Origin: Shewanella gelidii | GTDB lineage: Bacteria; Pseudomonadota; Gammaproteobacteria; Enterobacterales; Shewanellaceae | Length of the DNA: 64,000 nucleotides | Reading direction: 5' to 3' | Assembly (NCBI RefSeq): GCF_014647855.1 | Contig: NZ_BMPZ01000002.1 | Span: 434,001 to 498,000, forward strand | Shown here: in pieces, positions 17,099 to 26,748 of the stretch | Layout of the letters: the number at the start of each line of letters is the position of its first letter | Numbering within the stretch: position 1 is the stretch's first letter | Program-made: the position numbers and the translations under genes | The notes under the pieces: model-generated | Told to the model about the DNA's origin: nothing | Database searches by the model: none | The model's input: the letters and a program-made list of their open reading frames with translations, nothing else

Positions 17099-19069
17099 TT
17101 AATTCAACTTGGTATGGTCGTCGACTGTAGGTTTGTGGCAGAACAAGCAAGACTCAGAGGTCACCGCTTGATTTGCAGTATCCTTATCGCCGTCAACCAC
17201 TGCGCCGTTTGCTTCGAGAAACTCTTTACTATGAACCATGTAAGGAGAGCCTATGGTATGACATGAAGTACAGGTTGCGGTGACCGGTGTGGTGTAGAGA
17301 CCGCCGGCAGTTGCTAATGCACCTTTGACTTTAAATGCATCTAAATTCAGATCGTTGTGACATTGTTTGCAATCACCGCCGACAAGAGCAAAGGCATCTT
17401 CAATGTGCGTGCGGTGTAGCTTCATTTCGATTGCCCCTTTATTCACCCCGCCAGCATAAGTGCCGTCTGGTGTATGACAGGAAACACAGCCATCAATACC
17501 AACAACTATTTCACCGTTTATCTCGCGGCCGAGTTGCTCGGTCATCACAAAGCCTGGGTGATGTGAACCTTTATGGATATCAAAAGTGTCACCATGGCAA
17601 TTTTCACAGCTGGCAAAGTTTACCGAGTCAATATGGCGCATTGATGCGGCATTACCTGATTTTGTACCAAAAGCGAGTTCGGCCTTCATGCCAGTATATT
17701 CACTACTGCCGTCCGGTGCACAGTCAATGATAGTTGCGCCCTCGACACAGACTGAGAAGCCAATAAAGCTGAATGCGGTATCCGTATCTCCATCACCAAA
17801 AGGCAATGCTGGGGTGATGCGAACAAGGTTACCATCAACGATACTGGCGCCGTCTTGTAGTATGCCATTTTCGACGAGGTTTAGGCTGTCTTTGCCACGA
17901 TAGCCCAGCTGCGGGAAATTAGGTCCCACATTTGTGGTGGCTTCAACCCGTTGAATTTTGCTAAGCATGCTATTGATATCAACCGCTTGGCTGTTTGCAT
18001 CGAGTAAGCTGATGGTCAGTGTTGCGGTGTCATCGGAATTACCGACAAGTGATGCACTAAGACCGAGTTGATCGATCACTGCTTTTTTGGCCAGGGCTTG
18101 CTCACTATGAATTTCAGCTGTCCATTGGCTATTGTGACAAGCGATACAATTGGCATTGTTGTCTTGCTGGGAGTGGCCTTCACCTGCTTTAAAGTCAATA
18201 TTGGTGTGGCAGCTTGTACACGTCTCCATGGTAGGAACGCGCGTGTAGTTTGCCCACTCGGTAAGGGTTTCGGATTCAACATGACACGATTGACAGTTGT
18301 TTTGTAGCAGTGCTTCAGCGGCTTCACCGGTATATTCATTGTCGTATTTATCAGTGAAGCTTTTGTTTGCGTTGTGAATGTTATGGACTAAATGGTTCCA
18401 TTGTGTGTCTTCGTTAAAGCTACCGTTATGACAAGTCGCACAGGTTTCGTGAGTTTGATAGCTGCCATGGCGACGAGTTAGTGCTTCGCCTTCGGTATGG
18501 CATTTAGCGCAAACTTGATGAGACACAACATTTTTTGTGTACTTTGCCGCGTAACCTTCACCATCATAATCTGCGACAATTTCTCGGCGAGGTAGGGATG
18601 TGACACCATCAAGCAGAGTTGCGTCTGGGCCTCCGGCATATACATTAAATCTTTGAGTTAGATCTTGGTTGAGATTTTCAACCGGAACGGTTGCGGTGTA
18701 GCTCCCGTTTTTGTTATCGACGATGACTGCAGGGTTTGAACGAATACTAATGGTTTGCCATTGGGCACTATTGCCGGCGCCAGTGGTTCCCATCGGATAC
18801 AGCTGAGCGGCTTTCACACCAAAATCTTGGATACCGACAATGGGCTCATCATTCTGGTTAGTGGCATAGATTTCTATGCTCGGTGAGCCATCTGTATAAG
18901 TAACTTTTGTCACTTTAAGGTGGAGCGTTTCAATGGCTTCTGCAGCGGGGCCGCCTGGATTTCCAGGTTCACCTGAACTGCCATCACTACCACCACACCC
19001 AGTTAATGCTAACGTTATCGCACTAGCGATTAACATTATGCTTTTTTTAGAATTATTGTTCATGGTCAT
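17099..19069 (-). CDS. mtrC: MtrC, outer-surface decaheme lipoprotein cytochrome
   Basis: Terminal metal reductase of the MtrCAB conduit. The ~656-residue product starts with a lipoprotein signal ([10 protein letters not shown]) and has ten CxxCH motifs in two pentahaem groups: CAKCH, CATCH, CQSCH, CTSCH, CIACH, then CENCH, CVSCH, CKQCH, CTSCH, CLFCH. Between the groups lies a CX8C pair ([11 protein letters not shown]), the disulfide position seen in MtrC/MtrF proteins and the best reason to call MtrC rather than OmcA. Start 19069 follows AGGGAAAAACG; the ATG two codons later is an alternative, and the in-frame ATG at 19084 is upstream of the ribosome site. Confidence 0.95.
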   Translation of the reverse strand: MTMNNNSKKSIMLIASAITLALTGCGGSDGSSGEPGNPGGPAAEAIETLHLKVTKVTYTDGSPSIEIYATNQNDEPIVGIQDFGVKAAQLYPMGTTGAGNSAQWQTISIRSNPAVIVDNKNGSYTATVPVENLNQDLTQRFNVYAGGPDATLLDGVTSLPRREIVADYDGEGYAAKYTKNVVSHQVCAKCHTEGEALTRRHGSYQTHETCATCHNGSFNEDTQWNHLVHNIHNANKSFTDKYDNEYTGEAAEALLQNNCQSCHVESETLTEWANYTRVPTMETCTSCHTNIDFKAGEGHSQQDNNANCIACHNSQWTAEIHSEQALAKKAVIDQLGLSASLVGNSDDTATLTISLLDANSQAVDINSMLSKIQRVEATTNVGPNFPQLGYRGKDSLNLVENGILQDGASIVDGNLVRITPALPFGDGDTDTAFSFIGFSVCVEGATIIDCAPDGSSEYTGMKAELAFGTKSGNAASMRHIDSVNFASCENCHGDTFDIHKGSHHPGFVMTEQLGREINGEIVVGIDGCVSCHTPDGTYAGGVNKGAIEMKLHRTHIEDAFALVGGDCKQCHNDLNLDAFKVKGALATAGGLYTTPVTATCTSCHTIGSPYMVHSKEFLEANGAVVDGDKDTANQAVTSESCLFCHKPTVDDHTKLN

Positions 19070-19435
19070 CGTTTTTCCCTGCATAGGTTAGACATCGATA
19101 ACAATGAGACTGAGGTAAATAAGCAAAGACAGATCGCAATGCAGTCTCTAAATCGATGCGGAAAATCAAATTTCCCTACAAAAATGCTAGCTTAATCTAA
19201 GATTAAAATCCGCATATTGTAAGCGTTAATGTGACACAGGTCCTCATATTCATTTAGAGGTATTTGATATTTCCGTTGTGTATATTTCTATTAATTTTCA
19301 ATATGTTTAAAACATGCTGATAAAATAACTGATTAAACACCTGTATTTAAAAGGTGTTACTAGTCGAGTGATATTCAGTGGTATGGAATGGAGAGCGATT
19401 TGCTCTCCATTCCTGCCATGAATAACGATATCGGA
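19070..19435. other. omcA-mtrC intergenic region
   Basis: About 365 AT-rich bases between the end of omcA and the start of mtrC. The size suggests mtrC has its own promoter. A TGTGA half-site with a degraded partner (19230-19245) could be a weak CRP site. The right end holds the 12-bp hairpin that follows omcA. No open frame worth calling. Confidence 0.5.
19385..19413 (-). other. Perfect 12-bp hairpin after omcA
   Basis: GGAATGGAGAGC (19385-19396) and GCTCTCCATTCC (19402-19413) with a 5-nt loop, 22 bases past the omcA stop. The minus strand continues ATACCACTG, so there is no U-tract; it looks like an RNA-end stabiliser or Rho-region barrier rather than a classical terminator. Confidence 0.7.
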
Positions 19436-21643
19436 CTAATGCCCGTGAACGCTCAGAACTTGCTCGCTCGAGTGACAAGTAGAGCAGGTTTCTTTAGCGC
19501 GAGTACGTACATCATCTGCGTCAACACCATCGATAATGCCGCCATTGATTTCGATGTGATTGATGGCTGCATCATTAAGATAGGGTTGATGACAGCTCAA
19601 ACAGGTTCCTGCGTCTGATGAGACCCAAACACCATCAGCATCTTTGGTATCAAGATTTGGATAGTGCCAAACTCGGTCGCTAGAGCGGCCTAAAGCAAAG
19701 CCACCATCGGTATGACAAGTAGAGCAGTCGGTCTTCAATACGGTACCAGACTGTACACCTGCATATTTGAGGTAATGGCCGTCAGCATGGTGTGCCTTAT
19801 AGGCAAAGCTTGTTGGTTTATCAAATTCGCCAGATCCTCGCACTGACTCTTTGAGTGATTTATCTGGTGTGTGGCACGACATACAATTCACACCATTTGA
19901 GTCATGATAGAATTCCGCTCCGTGACAGGCATGGCACTTCGCATCATCGATAATGGTGCGGCGCGCGGTTGCTGCTGTATCGCTATAGCCGTTATTCCAA
20001 GTAAACCGGAGTGGCTGATCTTGAATATATGCTGGTGCAGCATTATTTAAGAGTTCACCTTCAGTGTCGTAACATGCCATCGGATTGACTTCGTCGACAC
20101 CATAACCTCCAGTGTTGAAACAGGTTTTCACTAAGGGAAGAAGCTCAAATGATTTACCGTTGATATCAGCAGGCAAAACGATGTTGGCACTAGTGACGCT
20201 GAATGTTTTGCTTGCAGTATCATAAACAGATTGCGTGTCATCATATAAATCGATACGTCTTTCTGAGTAACGGCTGCCCGTCTCATAGGCCGGGTAATCT
20301 TTATCGATATCCCAAGAGACGACAATATACGGCTTAGAGAAGCCTTTTTTGTAAACAAACTCTTTAGCAATCGGATTGCCGCTATCGTCAAGCAGTTGCA
20401 CATCAAAGCTTAAGCCTTGACCAGCAGGTGCAATATTTGTGAACACTGCAGAATACAGTTTACTCACTTGATAACGTTTGTTGACATCACCATGACGTTT
20501 TTCAGCGTTGTTGGTGCCGTTGTATGGATCGGTCGCATTATGACAAGCCACACAATCAGTGCTGGAGTGGTTCATGGATGGTTTTTCAGTATGACAAGCA
20601 ATACATGCTGTATTGCTCTTATCTGCTTTAAACAATGCTGCATCTGCCGGAGCACCTTCACCTTCGACGTGACAAGATGAGCAGTCAGTCGCGGGATATA
20701 GAGGGAACATCACGTTGCCATAATCATGCATTCCACCACCGTAGCCAATGACTTTATACGGTGCAGGGACCATACCCTCTTCAGTGGCAATCATACGTTC
20801 GTTGCCTTTATGAATTGCGTGGATCATGTAGGTGAAGTCCACACTGTTGCCTGATTCTGGATCGCCAGACGTTGCAGTATGGCAGGATGCACAGTTTTCT
20901 AAATCAAGTCGGCGGCCGCCATGTAAAGCTAAGCTTTCAGGCTGGTGACATTGGTAGCAGGCCGTAATTGAAACGACTTCCCTACTGGTAATCCCCTCGG
21001 TTGCGCCCGTAGAAGGTTGCCAATCATAAGCCGCGTTTGCCGTGATTTGTGGAAGTTTTAGTTCGAGGGTTGCTCTTTGGGTATTGTCGGCGTTGTAGGT
21101 TACTTGGAGTGGGGTGGTAACATTAGCGACATCAATTTGATAAGTGTAGGTATAGCTTCCGTCAAGGTTATCAATTAAACAATCGTCACAGTTCTTCGCC
21201 GCTTCAACACCTGCTTGGAACTGTGTTGACGGACTTAAATTATCGTCGTCCTCCGGGATCCAATCTGGATTTGGTTCCTTTTGGCTATTGATATAGGCTT
21301 GCCATTGTAAGCCTCTATCCACTTGAGCATCGCCAGCAGCTTCGAATACTTGCGTGAGCTGAGCAATACCAAATCTAAGGTCATAATCTTTGTTGAGGCC
21401 TAAAACAGCAACACCATTGGCATTGGTTAGTTCGAAATCAACGGTAACTGTTCCTGCATCTATTGAAGCATTGGTAAACGTTGCTGTGAGGCTAGAGGTT
21501 GTATCAATGCTGACACCAACGACACCATCTTTGCCATCTTCTCCGTCTTTACCGTCGCTGCCACACCCAACAAGCACGAATGAGAGCATACCGGCTCCCA
21601 ATAAGGCTTTTGTGGCGGTATTTAAGCTAAAGCGTCTCATCAT
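19436..21643 (-). CDS. omcA: OmcA, outer-surface decaheme lipoprotein cytochrome
   Basis: Extracellular metal reductase that works with MtrC at the cell surface. 735 residues, the length of Shewanella oneidensis OmcA as I recall it. A lipobox (VLVGC) is followed by a collagen-like run (GSDGKDGEDGKDG). Ten CxxCH haem motifs: CYQCH, CASCH, CSSCH, CIACH, CVACH, then CHACH, CMSCH, CSTCH, CLSCH, CSTCH. Between the pentahaem groups is a CX15C pair (from TCFNTGG to MACYD) rather than the CX8C of MtrC. An extra CDDC without histidine sits in the N-terminal beta domain. AGGGAAAATT precedes the ATG pair. First gene of the mtr locus; mtrD, mtrE and mtrF are absent. Confidence 0.94.
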   Translation of the reverse strand: MMRRFSLNTATKALLGAGMLSFVLVGCGSDGKDGEDGKDGVVGVSIDTTSSLTATFTNASIDAGTVTVDFELTNANGVAVLGLNKDYDLRFGIAQLTQVFEAAGDAQVDRGLQWQAYINSQKEPNPDWIPEDDDNLSPSTQFQAGVEAAKNCDDCLIDNLDGSYTYTYQIDVANVTTPLQVTYNADNTQRATLELKLPQITANAAYDWQPSTGATEGITSREVVSITACYQCHQPESLALHGGRRLDLENCASCHTATSGDPESGNSVDFTYMIHAIHKGNERMIATEEGMVPAPYKVIGYGGGMHDYGNVMFPLYPATDCSSCHVEGEGAPADAALFKADKSNTACIACHTEKPSMNHSSTDCVACHNATDPYNGTNNAEKRHGDVNKRYQVSKLYSAVFTNIAPAGQGLSFDVQLLDDSGNPIAKEFVYKKGFSKPYIVVSWDIDKDYPAYETGSRYSERRIDLYDDTQSVYDTASKTFSVTSANIVLPADINGKSFELLPLVKTCFNTGGYGVDEVNPMACYDTEGELLNNAAPAYIQDQPLRFTWNNGYSDTAATARRTIIDDAKCHACHGAEFYHDSNGVNCMSCHTPDKSLKESVRGSGEFDKPTSFAYKAHHADGHYLKYAGVQSGTVLKTDCSTCHTDGGFALGRSSDRVWHYPNLDTKDADGVWVSSDAGTCLSCHQPYLNDAAINHIEINGGIIDGVDADDVRTRAKETCSTCHSSEQVLSVHGH

Positions 21644-21972
21644 AATTTTCCCTGCAATTCGTTATTGTTCTAATTGAAACCCATTTGATTAAGGCATATT
21701 TCGTCAACAAGATTTAACTGATTGGAATTGTCGCATTTATTAACAAACCAATTATGTACTTTTTAACAGGAAATGACCGACTATTTTGTGAGCTAGGTCT
21801 TACTATACCTTTAGAGGTAGTTGTTGGTTTTTTTTTATTGGCTGAAGTGTGATTTGGGAATGTGCCAATGATTGCTAACTCGTTGTTATATAACACCGGA
21901 ATGTAACTTTTTCCTGCTGGCGCTCCTATGGTGGGTATCGACCGCTAGCGTCTTCTAAAATCAAAGCGCCCA

Positions 21973-21978
21973 ACAATA
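21973..21978 (-). promoter_or_regulatory. Possible omcA -10 element
   Basis: On the minus strand TATTGT lies where a CRP-activated promoter would place its -10: the CRP palindrome centre is about 43 bases upstream of the start point this predicts (near 21966). Only four of six bases match consensus, so this is a proposal. It implies an omcA leader of roughly 320 nt. Confidence 0.35.
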
Positions 21979-22001
21979 GGGATGTTCGACCTTGGTTTAT
22001 G

Positions 22002-22017
22002 TGTGACCTGTGTCACT
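22002..22017. promoter_or_regulatory. CRP-type binding site
   Basis: TGTGA-N6-TCACT, nine of ten matches to the TGTGA-N6-TCACA core. CRP is known to be required for expression of the omcA/mtrCAB genes in Shewanella oneidensis, so a functional site is likely for omcA; an effect on feoAB cannot be excluded. Confidence 0.7.
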
Positions 22018-22072
22018 GTGGGTTGCCCCGACATTGCATCGATATCAGACTAGACTTTTGGGTGAATTAAAT

Positions 22073-22087
22073 TGATAATCATTTTCG
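22073..22087. promoter_or_regulatory. Fur box, upstream copy
   Basis: TGATAATCATTTTCG agrees with the 7-1-7 Fur consensus TGATAATNATTATCA at 12 of 14 fixed positions. It lies about 180 bases before feoA and is one of two such sites, fitting iron repression of ferrous iron uptake. Confidence 0.65.
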
Positions 22088-22152
22088 TTTGCGATTTGGC
22101 GTGATGATAATTTAGATAGGGATCTTCAAAATTCTTCTTAAATGAATATAAG

Positions 22153-22167
22153 TGAAAACTATTATCA
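22153..22167. promoter_or_regulatory. Fur box, feoA-proximal copy
   Basis: TGAAAACTATTATCA also agrees with the 7-1-7 Fur consensus at 12 of 14 fixed positions. It ends about 100 bases before the feoA start. Confidence 0.65.
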
Positions 22168-22268
22168 TTTCAGTTTGAAAGTTTGATCTAGGTAAAATCA
22201 TTGCCCTATAAGTTCAGATAAAATCGCTAGCATTAAAGTGGCAAGAGCTGTTGATGGTTGGAGTATAA

Positions 22269-22508
22269 ATGAAATTGAGTCAGTTAAATCCTGGTGAAAG
22301 AGCCATGATTGCCGAAGTTGGTCAAATAAACCTTCCAAAGACAGTGAAAAGAAAATTGCTTTCGATGGGGATTACCCCAAATACTCGTTTTACGATGCTC
22401 AGAAGAGCGCCTATGGGCTCAGGACTTGAGCTTGATATTCGTGGCAGTAAACTATGTATGCGCAGAGATCTTGCCGACATTATTGAGGTAGTTAAAGCTA
22501 ATGACTAA
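22269..22508 (+). CDS. feoA: FeoA, ferrous iron transport accessory protein
   Basis: A 79-residue SH3-like cytoplasmic protein that assists FeoB. The family pattern is visible: an N-terminal LSQLNPGERAMI, a Gly-rich turn (KLLSMGITPNTRF), and a closing strand with DLADIIEV. GGAG precedes the ATG. The last eight bases overlap feoB, so the two are translationally coupled. Two Fur boxes lie upstream. Confidence 0.93.
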   Translation: MKLSQLNPGERAMIAEVGQINLPKTVKRKLLSMGITPNTRFTMLRRAPMGSGLELDIRGSKLCMRRDLADIIEVVKAND

Positions 22509-24795
22509 GCAGTTTCATTGCGTCACAGTCGGCAACCCAAATGCTGGCAAATCAACTTTATTCAACGCTCTGACGGGATCCAACCAACAGGTGGGTAACT
22601 GGTCGGGTGTAACTGTTGAAAAGAAGACCGGTCAATTTGCTATTGAAGATACCGATGTTTTCCTAACCGATCTCCCTGGAATTTATGACTTATTGCCTGC
22701 GGGTAAAACTTGCGACTGTTCTTTAGATGAGCAAATTGCTCAGCAATATCTCGCGGATCAACATATTGACGGCATTATTAACCTTGTCGACGCGACGAAT
22801 ATAGAACGCCACCTTTACCTGACTGCGCAGCTGCGAGAGTTAGGGATACCCATGGTGGTGGTCATTAATAAAATTGATGCCGCAACTAAACGCGGGATCC
22901 GTGTTGACCTCGGGAAAATGAGTGCGGAGTTAGGTTGTCCAGTTATCGGGGTTTGCTCGAGAAAAGAGCAAGATGTAGAACGTGTCAAAGAGCAATTTGT
23001 CGATCTGCTTGAAGGTCGCGTATCAGAAGAAGCTCTAGTACTTGAATATGATGATGCTATTGAAGCTGGTGTCAACGCGCTGCAGAGTAAAGATAGTCAG
23101 CTCGTTCGGGGGCGTGCGTTAGCAATGTTAGGCAATGGCCTTGGGTGTGGAACCTGCAAGAATAGCAAGATGCAGTCTGAAGTTACCCAAGTAACTGACG
23201 AGCTCAGCCGCCAAGGCAAAGATATTGAAATCATGGTTGCGACCACTCGCTTCAATTTTGTAGAAACTGTTTTCCGCGCTTCTGTCGTCGAAGATGATGC
23301 GTTAACCATGAGTGATAAGCTTGATAAACTTGTTTTACATCCAATCCTTGGTATCCCTGTATTCCTGTTCGTGATGTATTTGATGTTTATGTTCAGCATC
23401 AATGTTGGCAGCTCGTTTATTGATTTTTTTGATATTACTGCGGGTGCAATTTTTGTGGACCATATGGGCGCAGCCCTCTCGAATATGGGCTCACCAGATT
23501 GGTTAGTGACGATTGTCGCCGGTGGTATTGGTCAGGGCATTCAGACGGTCGCGACTTTTATACCGGTAATCGCAGCATTGTTCTTTGCTTTGTCAGTTTT
23601 AGAAAGCTCAGGTTATATGGCTCGGGCGGCGTTCGTGATTGACGGCTTAATGCGTCGCATTGGATTACCGGGGAAAGCATTCGTGCCTATGATTGTCGGT
23701 TTCGGTTGCTCGGTTCCTGCAATTATGGCAACGAGAACCCTCGGTAGTGAGCGTGAGCGAATTGTTACTGGCATGATGGCACCGTTTATGTCCTGTGGTG
23801 CACGCCTTCCTGTATATGCGCTTTTTGCCGCTGCGTTTTTCCCAGAATCCGGACAGAACCTAGTCTTTCTTCTTTATATCATAGGTATTTTTGCAGCGAT
23901 TGGTACGGGATTGATGCTAAGCCGTACTTTATTGCCGGGTAGTAGCAGTGCGGTGGTGATGGAATTGCCGAGTTATGAACTGCCGAAAGTAAAAGCTGTG
24001 ATGTCACGAACCGGTAAGCGCACGAAGAGTTTTATTCTCGGTGCTGGTAAAACCATTGTCGTGGTGGTCACTTTACTGAACTTTGTAAACTCAATTGGTG
24101 TGGATGGTAGCTTTGGTAACCAAGATAGCCAAGGTTCGTTTTTAAGTGTTGCGAGCCAAAAAGTTACGCCGATTTTTTCACCTATGGGTGTAGAACAAGA
24201 TAATTGGCCAGCAACGGTTGGAATTATTACGGGAATTTTCGCTAAAGAAGCGGTTGTGGGGACTTTGAATAGCCTCTATAGCTCGGCCGACGAAGGTGGC
24301 GAAGAACTTGCCTCGATCAGCGACAGTATGCAAGAGGCATTGGCAACCATTCCTGAAAATCTATTTGGAATTGCACCGGAAGATCCGCTTTCAATTTCAG
24401 TTGGTGATGTCTCGAGTGAAGAAATTGCAGCTGAAGAGCAGGGCGTTGACCGTTCGACATTTGCGGCTTTGAAATCTGGATTTACGACAACGGCAGCCGC
24501 TTTTGCATATTTACTATTTATTTTGCTTTATACCCCATGTGTTGCAGCACTTGGCGCGCTGGTGGCTGAGTATGGTGCAAAATGGGCTCGCTTTTCGGCG
24601 CTATGGACCTTTGGGTTAGCTTACGGTGTCGCAACGGTTGTATATCAGGCAGCAACCTTCAATGCGCACCCGTTGCAATCCACGGCTTGGATAGTGTTCT
24701 TTAGCGGAGCTTTGATTGTGTTTTACCATTGGTTAAAACGCAAAGGTGCCCGCTCACAAGAAATCATACCGACAATTAAAATTATCACAGAATAG
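22501..24795 (+). CDS. feoB: FeoB, GTP-dependent ferrous iron permease
   Basis: Inner-membrane Fe(II) importer of 764 residues. The N-terminal G domain has GNPNAGKS (11-18), DLPGIYDL and NKID; a helical GDI-like segment follows, containing a GCGTC cysteine pair near residue 218. The C-terminal half has the two Gate-type membrane modules (cysteines in GFGCSVPAIM and the SCGARLP motif) and the final TPCVAALGAL helix pair. No feoC follows. Position next to the metal-reductase locus makes sense, since extracellular Fe(III) reduction yields Fe(II). Confidence 0.96.
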   Translation: MTKQFHCVTVGNPNAGKSTLFNALTGSNQQVGNWSGVTVEKKTGQFAIEDTDVFLTDLPGIYDLLPAGKTCDCSLDEQIAQQYLADQHIDGIINLVDATNIERHLYLTAQLRELGIPMVVVINKIDAATKRGIRVDLGKMSAELGCPVIGVCSRKEQDVERVKEQFVDLLEGRVSEEALVLEYDDAIEAGVNALQSKDSQLVRGRALAMLGNGLGCGTCKNSKMQSEVTQVTDELSRQGKDIEIMVATTRFNFVETVFRASVVEDDALTMSDKLDKLVLHPILGIPVFLFVMYLMFMFSINVGSSFIDFFDITAGAIFVDHMGAALSNMGSPDWLVTIVAGGIGQGIQTVATFIPVIAALFFALSVLESSGYMARAAFVIDGLMRRIGLPGKAFVPMIVGFGCSVPAIMATRTLGSERERIVTGMMAPFMSCGARLPVYALFAAAFFPESGQNLVFLLYIIGIFAAIGTGLMLSRTLLPGSSSAVVMELPSYELPKVKAVMSRTGKRTKSFILGAGKTIVVVVTLLNFVNSIGVDGSFGNQDSQGSFLSVASQKVTPIFSPMGVEQDNWPATVGIITGIFAKEAVVGTLNSLYSSADEGGEELASISDSMQEALATIPENLFGIAPEDPLSISVGDVSSEEIAAEEQGVDRSTFAALKSGFTTTAAAFAYLLFILLYTPCVAALGALVAEYGAKWARFSALWTFGLAYGVATVVYQAATFNAHPLQSTAWIVFFSGALIVFYHWLKRKGARSQEIIPTIKIITE

Positions 24796-24817
24796 AGCGA
24801 GTTAGCGGACGATTAGA

Positions 24818-24845
24818 AAGCAGCTCATGTTGAGCTGCTTTTTTT
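24818..24845 (+). terminator. Intrinsic terminator of feoAB
   Basis: AAGCAGCTCA (24818-24827) and TGAGCTGCTT (24831-24840) with a 3-nt loop, followed by T5. It lies 22 bases after the feoB stop. Confidence 0.92.
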
Positions 24846-24976
24846 ATGGGCTTTTGACTCACCGATTTTAAGCAATCATTGACGTAAATTGTTAATTTGG
24901 GCATTGTAACTACGCGAGATCTATAGGATCATTGCAGTTTGTCAAAAATTTATTATGTGTGGCTAAGAGGAATTCC

Positions 24977-26647
24977 ATGAGCGAAATGGGCACTGACGTT
25001 CGTCCAAGCAACTTCATCAGAAACATTATCGATGAAGATTTAGAAAGCGGTAAGCATACCAGTGTACATACCCGATTCCCGCCGGAACCAAACGGATACC
25101 TGCACATTGGGCACGCAAAGTCGATTTGCCTGAACTTTGGCATTGCTAAAGATTATAAAGGGCAATGTAATTTACGTTTTGATGATACCAATCCTGAAAA
25201 GGAGGATATCGATTACGTAAACTCTATCCAAGAAGATGTGCGTTGGTTAGGTTTTCAATGGGATGGCGATATTCGCTATTCATCAAATTATTTCGATCAG
25301 CTTCATCAATATGCGGTAGAGCTGATTGAAAAAGGACTAGCTTACGTTTGCTTCTTAAATGCCGAAGAGACGAGAGAATATCGTGGCACTTTGAAGGAAC
25401 CTGGGAAAAATAGTCCGTATCGCGACACTACACCAGAAGAAAACCTCGAGTTATTTGAAAAGATGCGCCTTGGTGAATTTTCCGAGGGTGAATGCGCGCT
25501 AAGAGCCAAAATTGATATGGCGTCTTCGTTTATGTGCATGCGAGATCCGGTGATTTATCGCATACGCTATGCGCACCATCATCAAACTGGCGATAAATGG
25601 TGCATTTATCCCATGTATGACTTTACACATTGTATCTCAGATGCAATCGAAGATATTACGCATTCGTTGTGTACATTAGAGTTCCAAGACAATCGCCGTT
25701 TATATGATTGGGTTTTGGATAACTTAGATGACTTTCAAGCGCCAAACCGAACGCGTCAATATGAGTTTTCTCGCTTAAATTTAGAATACACCTTAATGTC
25801 TAAACGTAAGCTAAACGACTTGGTTGAGCGTGGCTTAGTTACTGGCTGGAATGATGCTAGAATGCCAACGATTGCCGGCTTACGTCGTCGTGGATATACA
25901 CCGGCTTCTATCCGAGAGTTTTGTCATCGTATCGGTGTTACAAAACAAGAGAATATGATTGAAGTGGGCGTGCTCGATGCATGTGTTCGTGAAGAGCTCA
26001 ACGAGAATGCACCACGTGCTATGGCCGTGATCAAGCCTATCAAGGTTGTGATTGAAAACTACTCTGAAGGTGAACTTGAGCAACTGACGGCACCAGCACA
26101 TCCGAATATTGAATCAATGGGGACTCGCACACTACCTTTTGGACGCGAACTCTACATTGATACTGAAGATTTTCGTGAAGAGGCAAATAAAAAGTATAAG
26201 CGCTTGGTTTTGGGCAAAGAAGTCCGGTTGCGTAATGCTTATGTTATTAAGGCCGAGCGTTGTGAGAAAGATGCTGAAGGAAATGTGACGACCGTCTATT
26301 GTACCTATGATCCTGAAACGCTTGGTAAGAACCCAAGTGATGGGCGTAAAGTAAAAGGCGTGATTCATTGGGTCGAAGCTTCTTCTGCTAAGCCTGCGGA
26401 GTTTAGACTTTATGAGCGTTTATTCCTTGATGCTAATCCTGCAGCTGCAGATACTGTCGACGAGGTGCTAAATCCAAGCTCACTAACTGTCGTGAATGGC
26501 TTTGTTGAGCCGAGTTTAGTAGATGCGCAAGTCGAGCGAGCATATCAGTTTGAACGTGAAGGCTATTACTGTGCTGATAACCAAGACTCAAGTGAAGCGC
26601 ATTTGGTGTTTAATTTGACGGTACCGTTAAGAGATTCATTTGCGTAA
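24977..26647 (+). CDS. glnS: Glutaminyl-tRNA synthetase
   Basis: Charges tRNA-Gln with glutamine. Class I synthetase with the HIGH motif in [12 protein letters not shown] and a KMSKS equivalent, MSKRKL; the C-terminal half holds the two beta-barrels that read the anticodon. The start at 24977 follows GAGG and gives 556 residues, matching the bacterial family; the frame is open 15 codons upstream but without family similarity. A terminator follows directly. Confidence 0.96.
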   Translation: MSEMGTDVRPSNFIRNIIDEDLESGKHTSVHTRFPPEPNGYLHIGHAKSICLNFGIAKDYKGQCNLRFDDTNPEKEDIDYVNSIQEDVRWLGFQWDGDIRYSSNYFDQLHQYAVELIEKGLAYVCFLNAEETREYRGTLKEPGKNSPYRDTTPEENLELFEKMRLGEFSEGECALRAKIDMASSFMCMRDPVIYRIRYAHHHQTGDKWCIYPMYDFTHCISDAIEDITHSLCTLEFQDNRRLYDWVLDNLDDFQAPNRTRQYEFSRLNLEYTLMSKRKLNDLVERGLVTGWNDARMPTIAGLRRRGYTPASIREFCHRIGVTKQENMIEVGVLDACVREELNENAPRAMAVIKPIKVVIENYSEGELEQLTAPAHPNIESMGTRTLPFGRELYIDTEDFREEANKKYKRLVLGKEVRLRNAYVIKAERCEKDAEGNVTTVYCTYDPETLGKNPSDGRKVKGVIHWVEASSAKPAEFRLYERLFLDANPAAADTVDEVLNPSSLTVVNGFVEPSLVDAQVERAYQFEREGYYCADNQDSSEAHLVFNLTVPLRDSFA

Positions 26648-26670
26648 TTGATAATGATTGCAAACTAAAA

Positions 26671-26700
26671 AAAGAAGGCTTATAGCCTTCTTTTTTATTT
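26671..26700 (+). terminator. Intrinsic terminator of glnS
   Basis: AAAGAAGGCT (26671-26680) and AGCCTTCTTT (26684-26693) with a 3-nt loop, then a T-rich run. Confidence 0.9.
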
Positions 26701-26748
26701 TGTGTCAGCCTTTGGGGCATGGAACAGCGTTGCTTTCTGAAGCTTAGG

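Larger units (their letters stand above)
21644..22268. other. Divergent omcA / feoA control region
   Basis: A 625-base gap between the start codons of omcA (minus) and feoA (plus). The omcA side contains a CRP-type palindrome and a possible -10; the feo side contains two Fur-type boxes. The stretch 21644-21970 would be the omcA leader if the proposed promoter is right. A short minus-strand frame at 21714-21896 has no signs of being a gene. Confidence 0.7.

Noticed and set aside
17031-17150. N-terminal extension of mtrA to 17150
   Set aside because: It overlaps the end of mtrC, includes the hairpin between the genes, and would bury the signal peptide; the ATG at 17030 gives a normal MtrA.
19230-19245. 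Second CRP site upstream of mtrC
   Set aside because: Only the TGTGA half is good; the other half matches two of five bases, so it is mentioned within the intergenic entry but not called as a site.
21714-21896. 60-codon minus-strand frame in the omcA upstream region
   Set aside because: No ribosome site, composition unlike neighbouring genes, and no recognisable domain; more likely chance within a leader.
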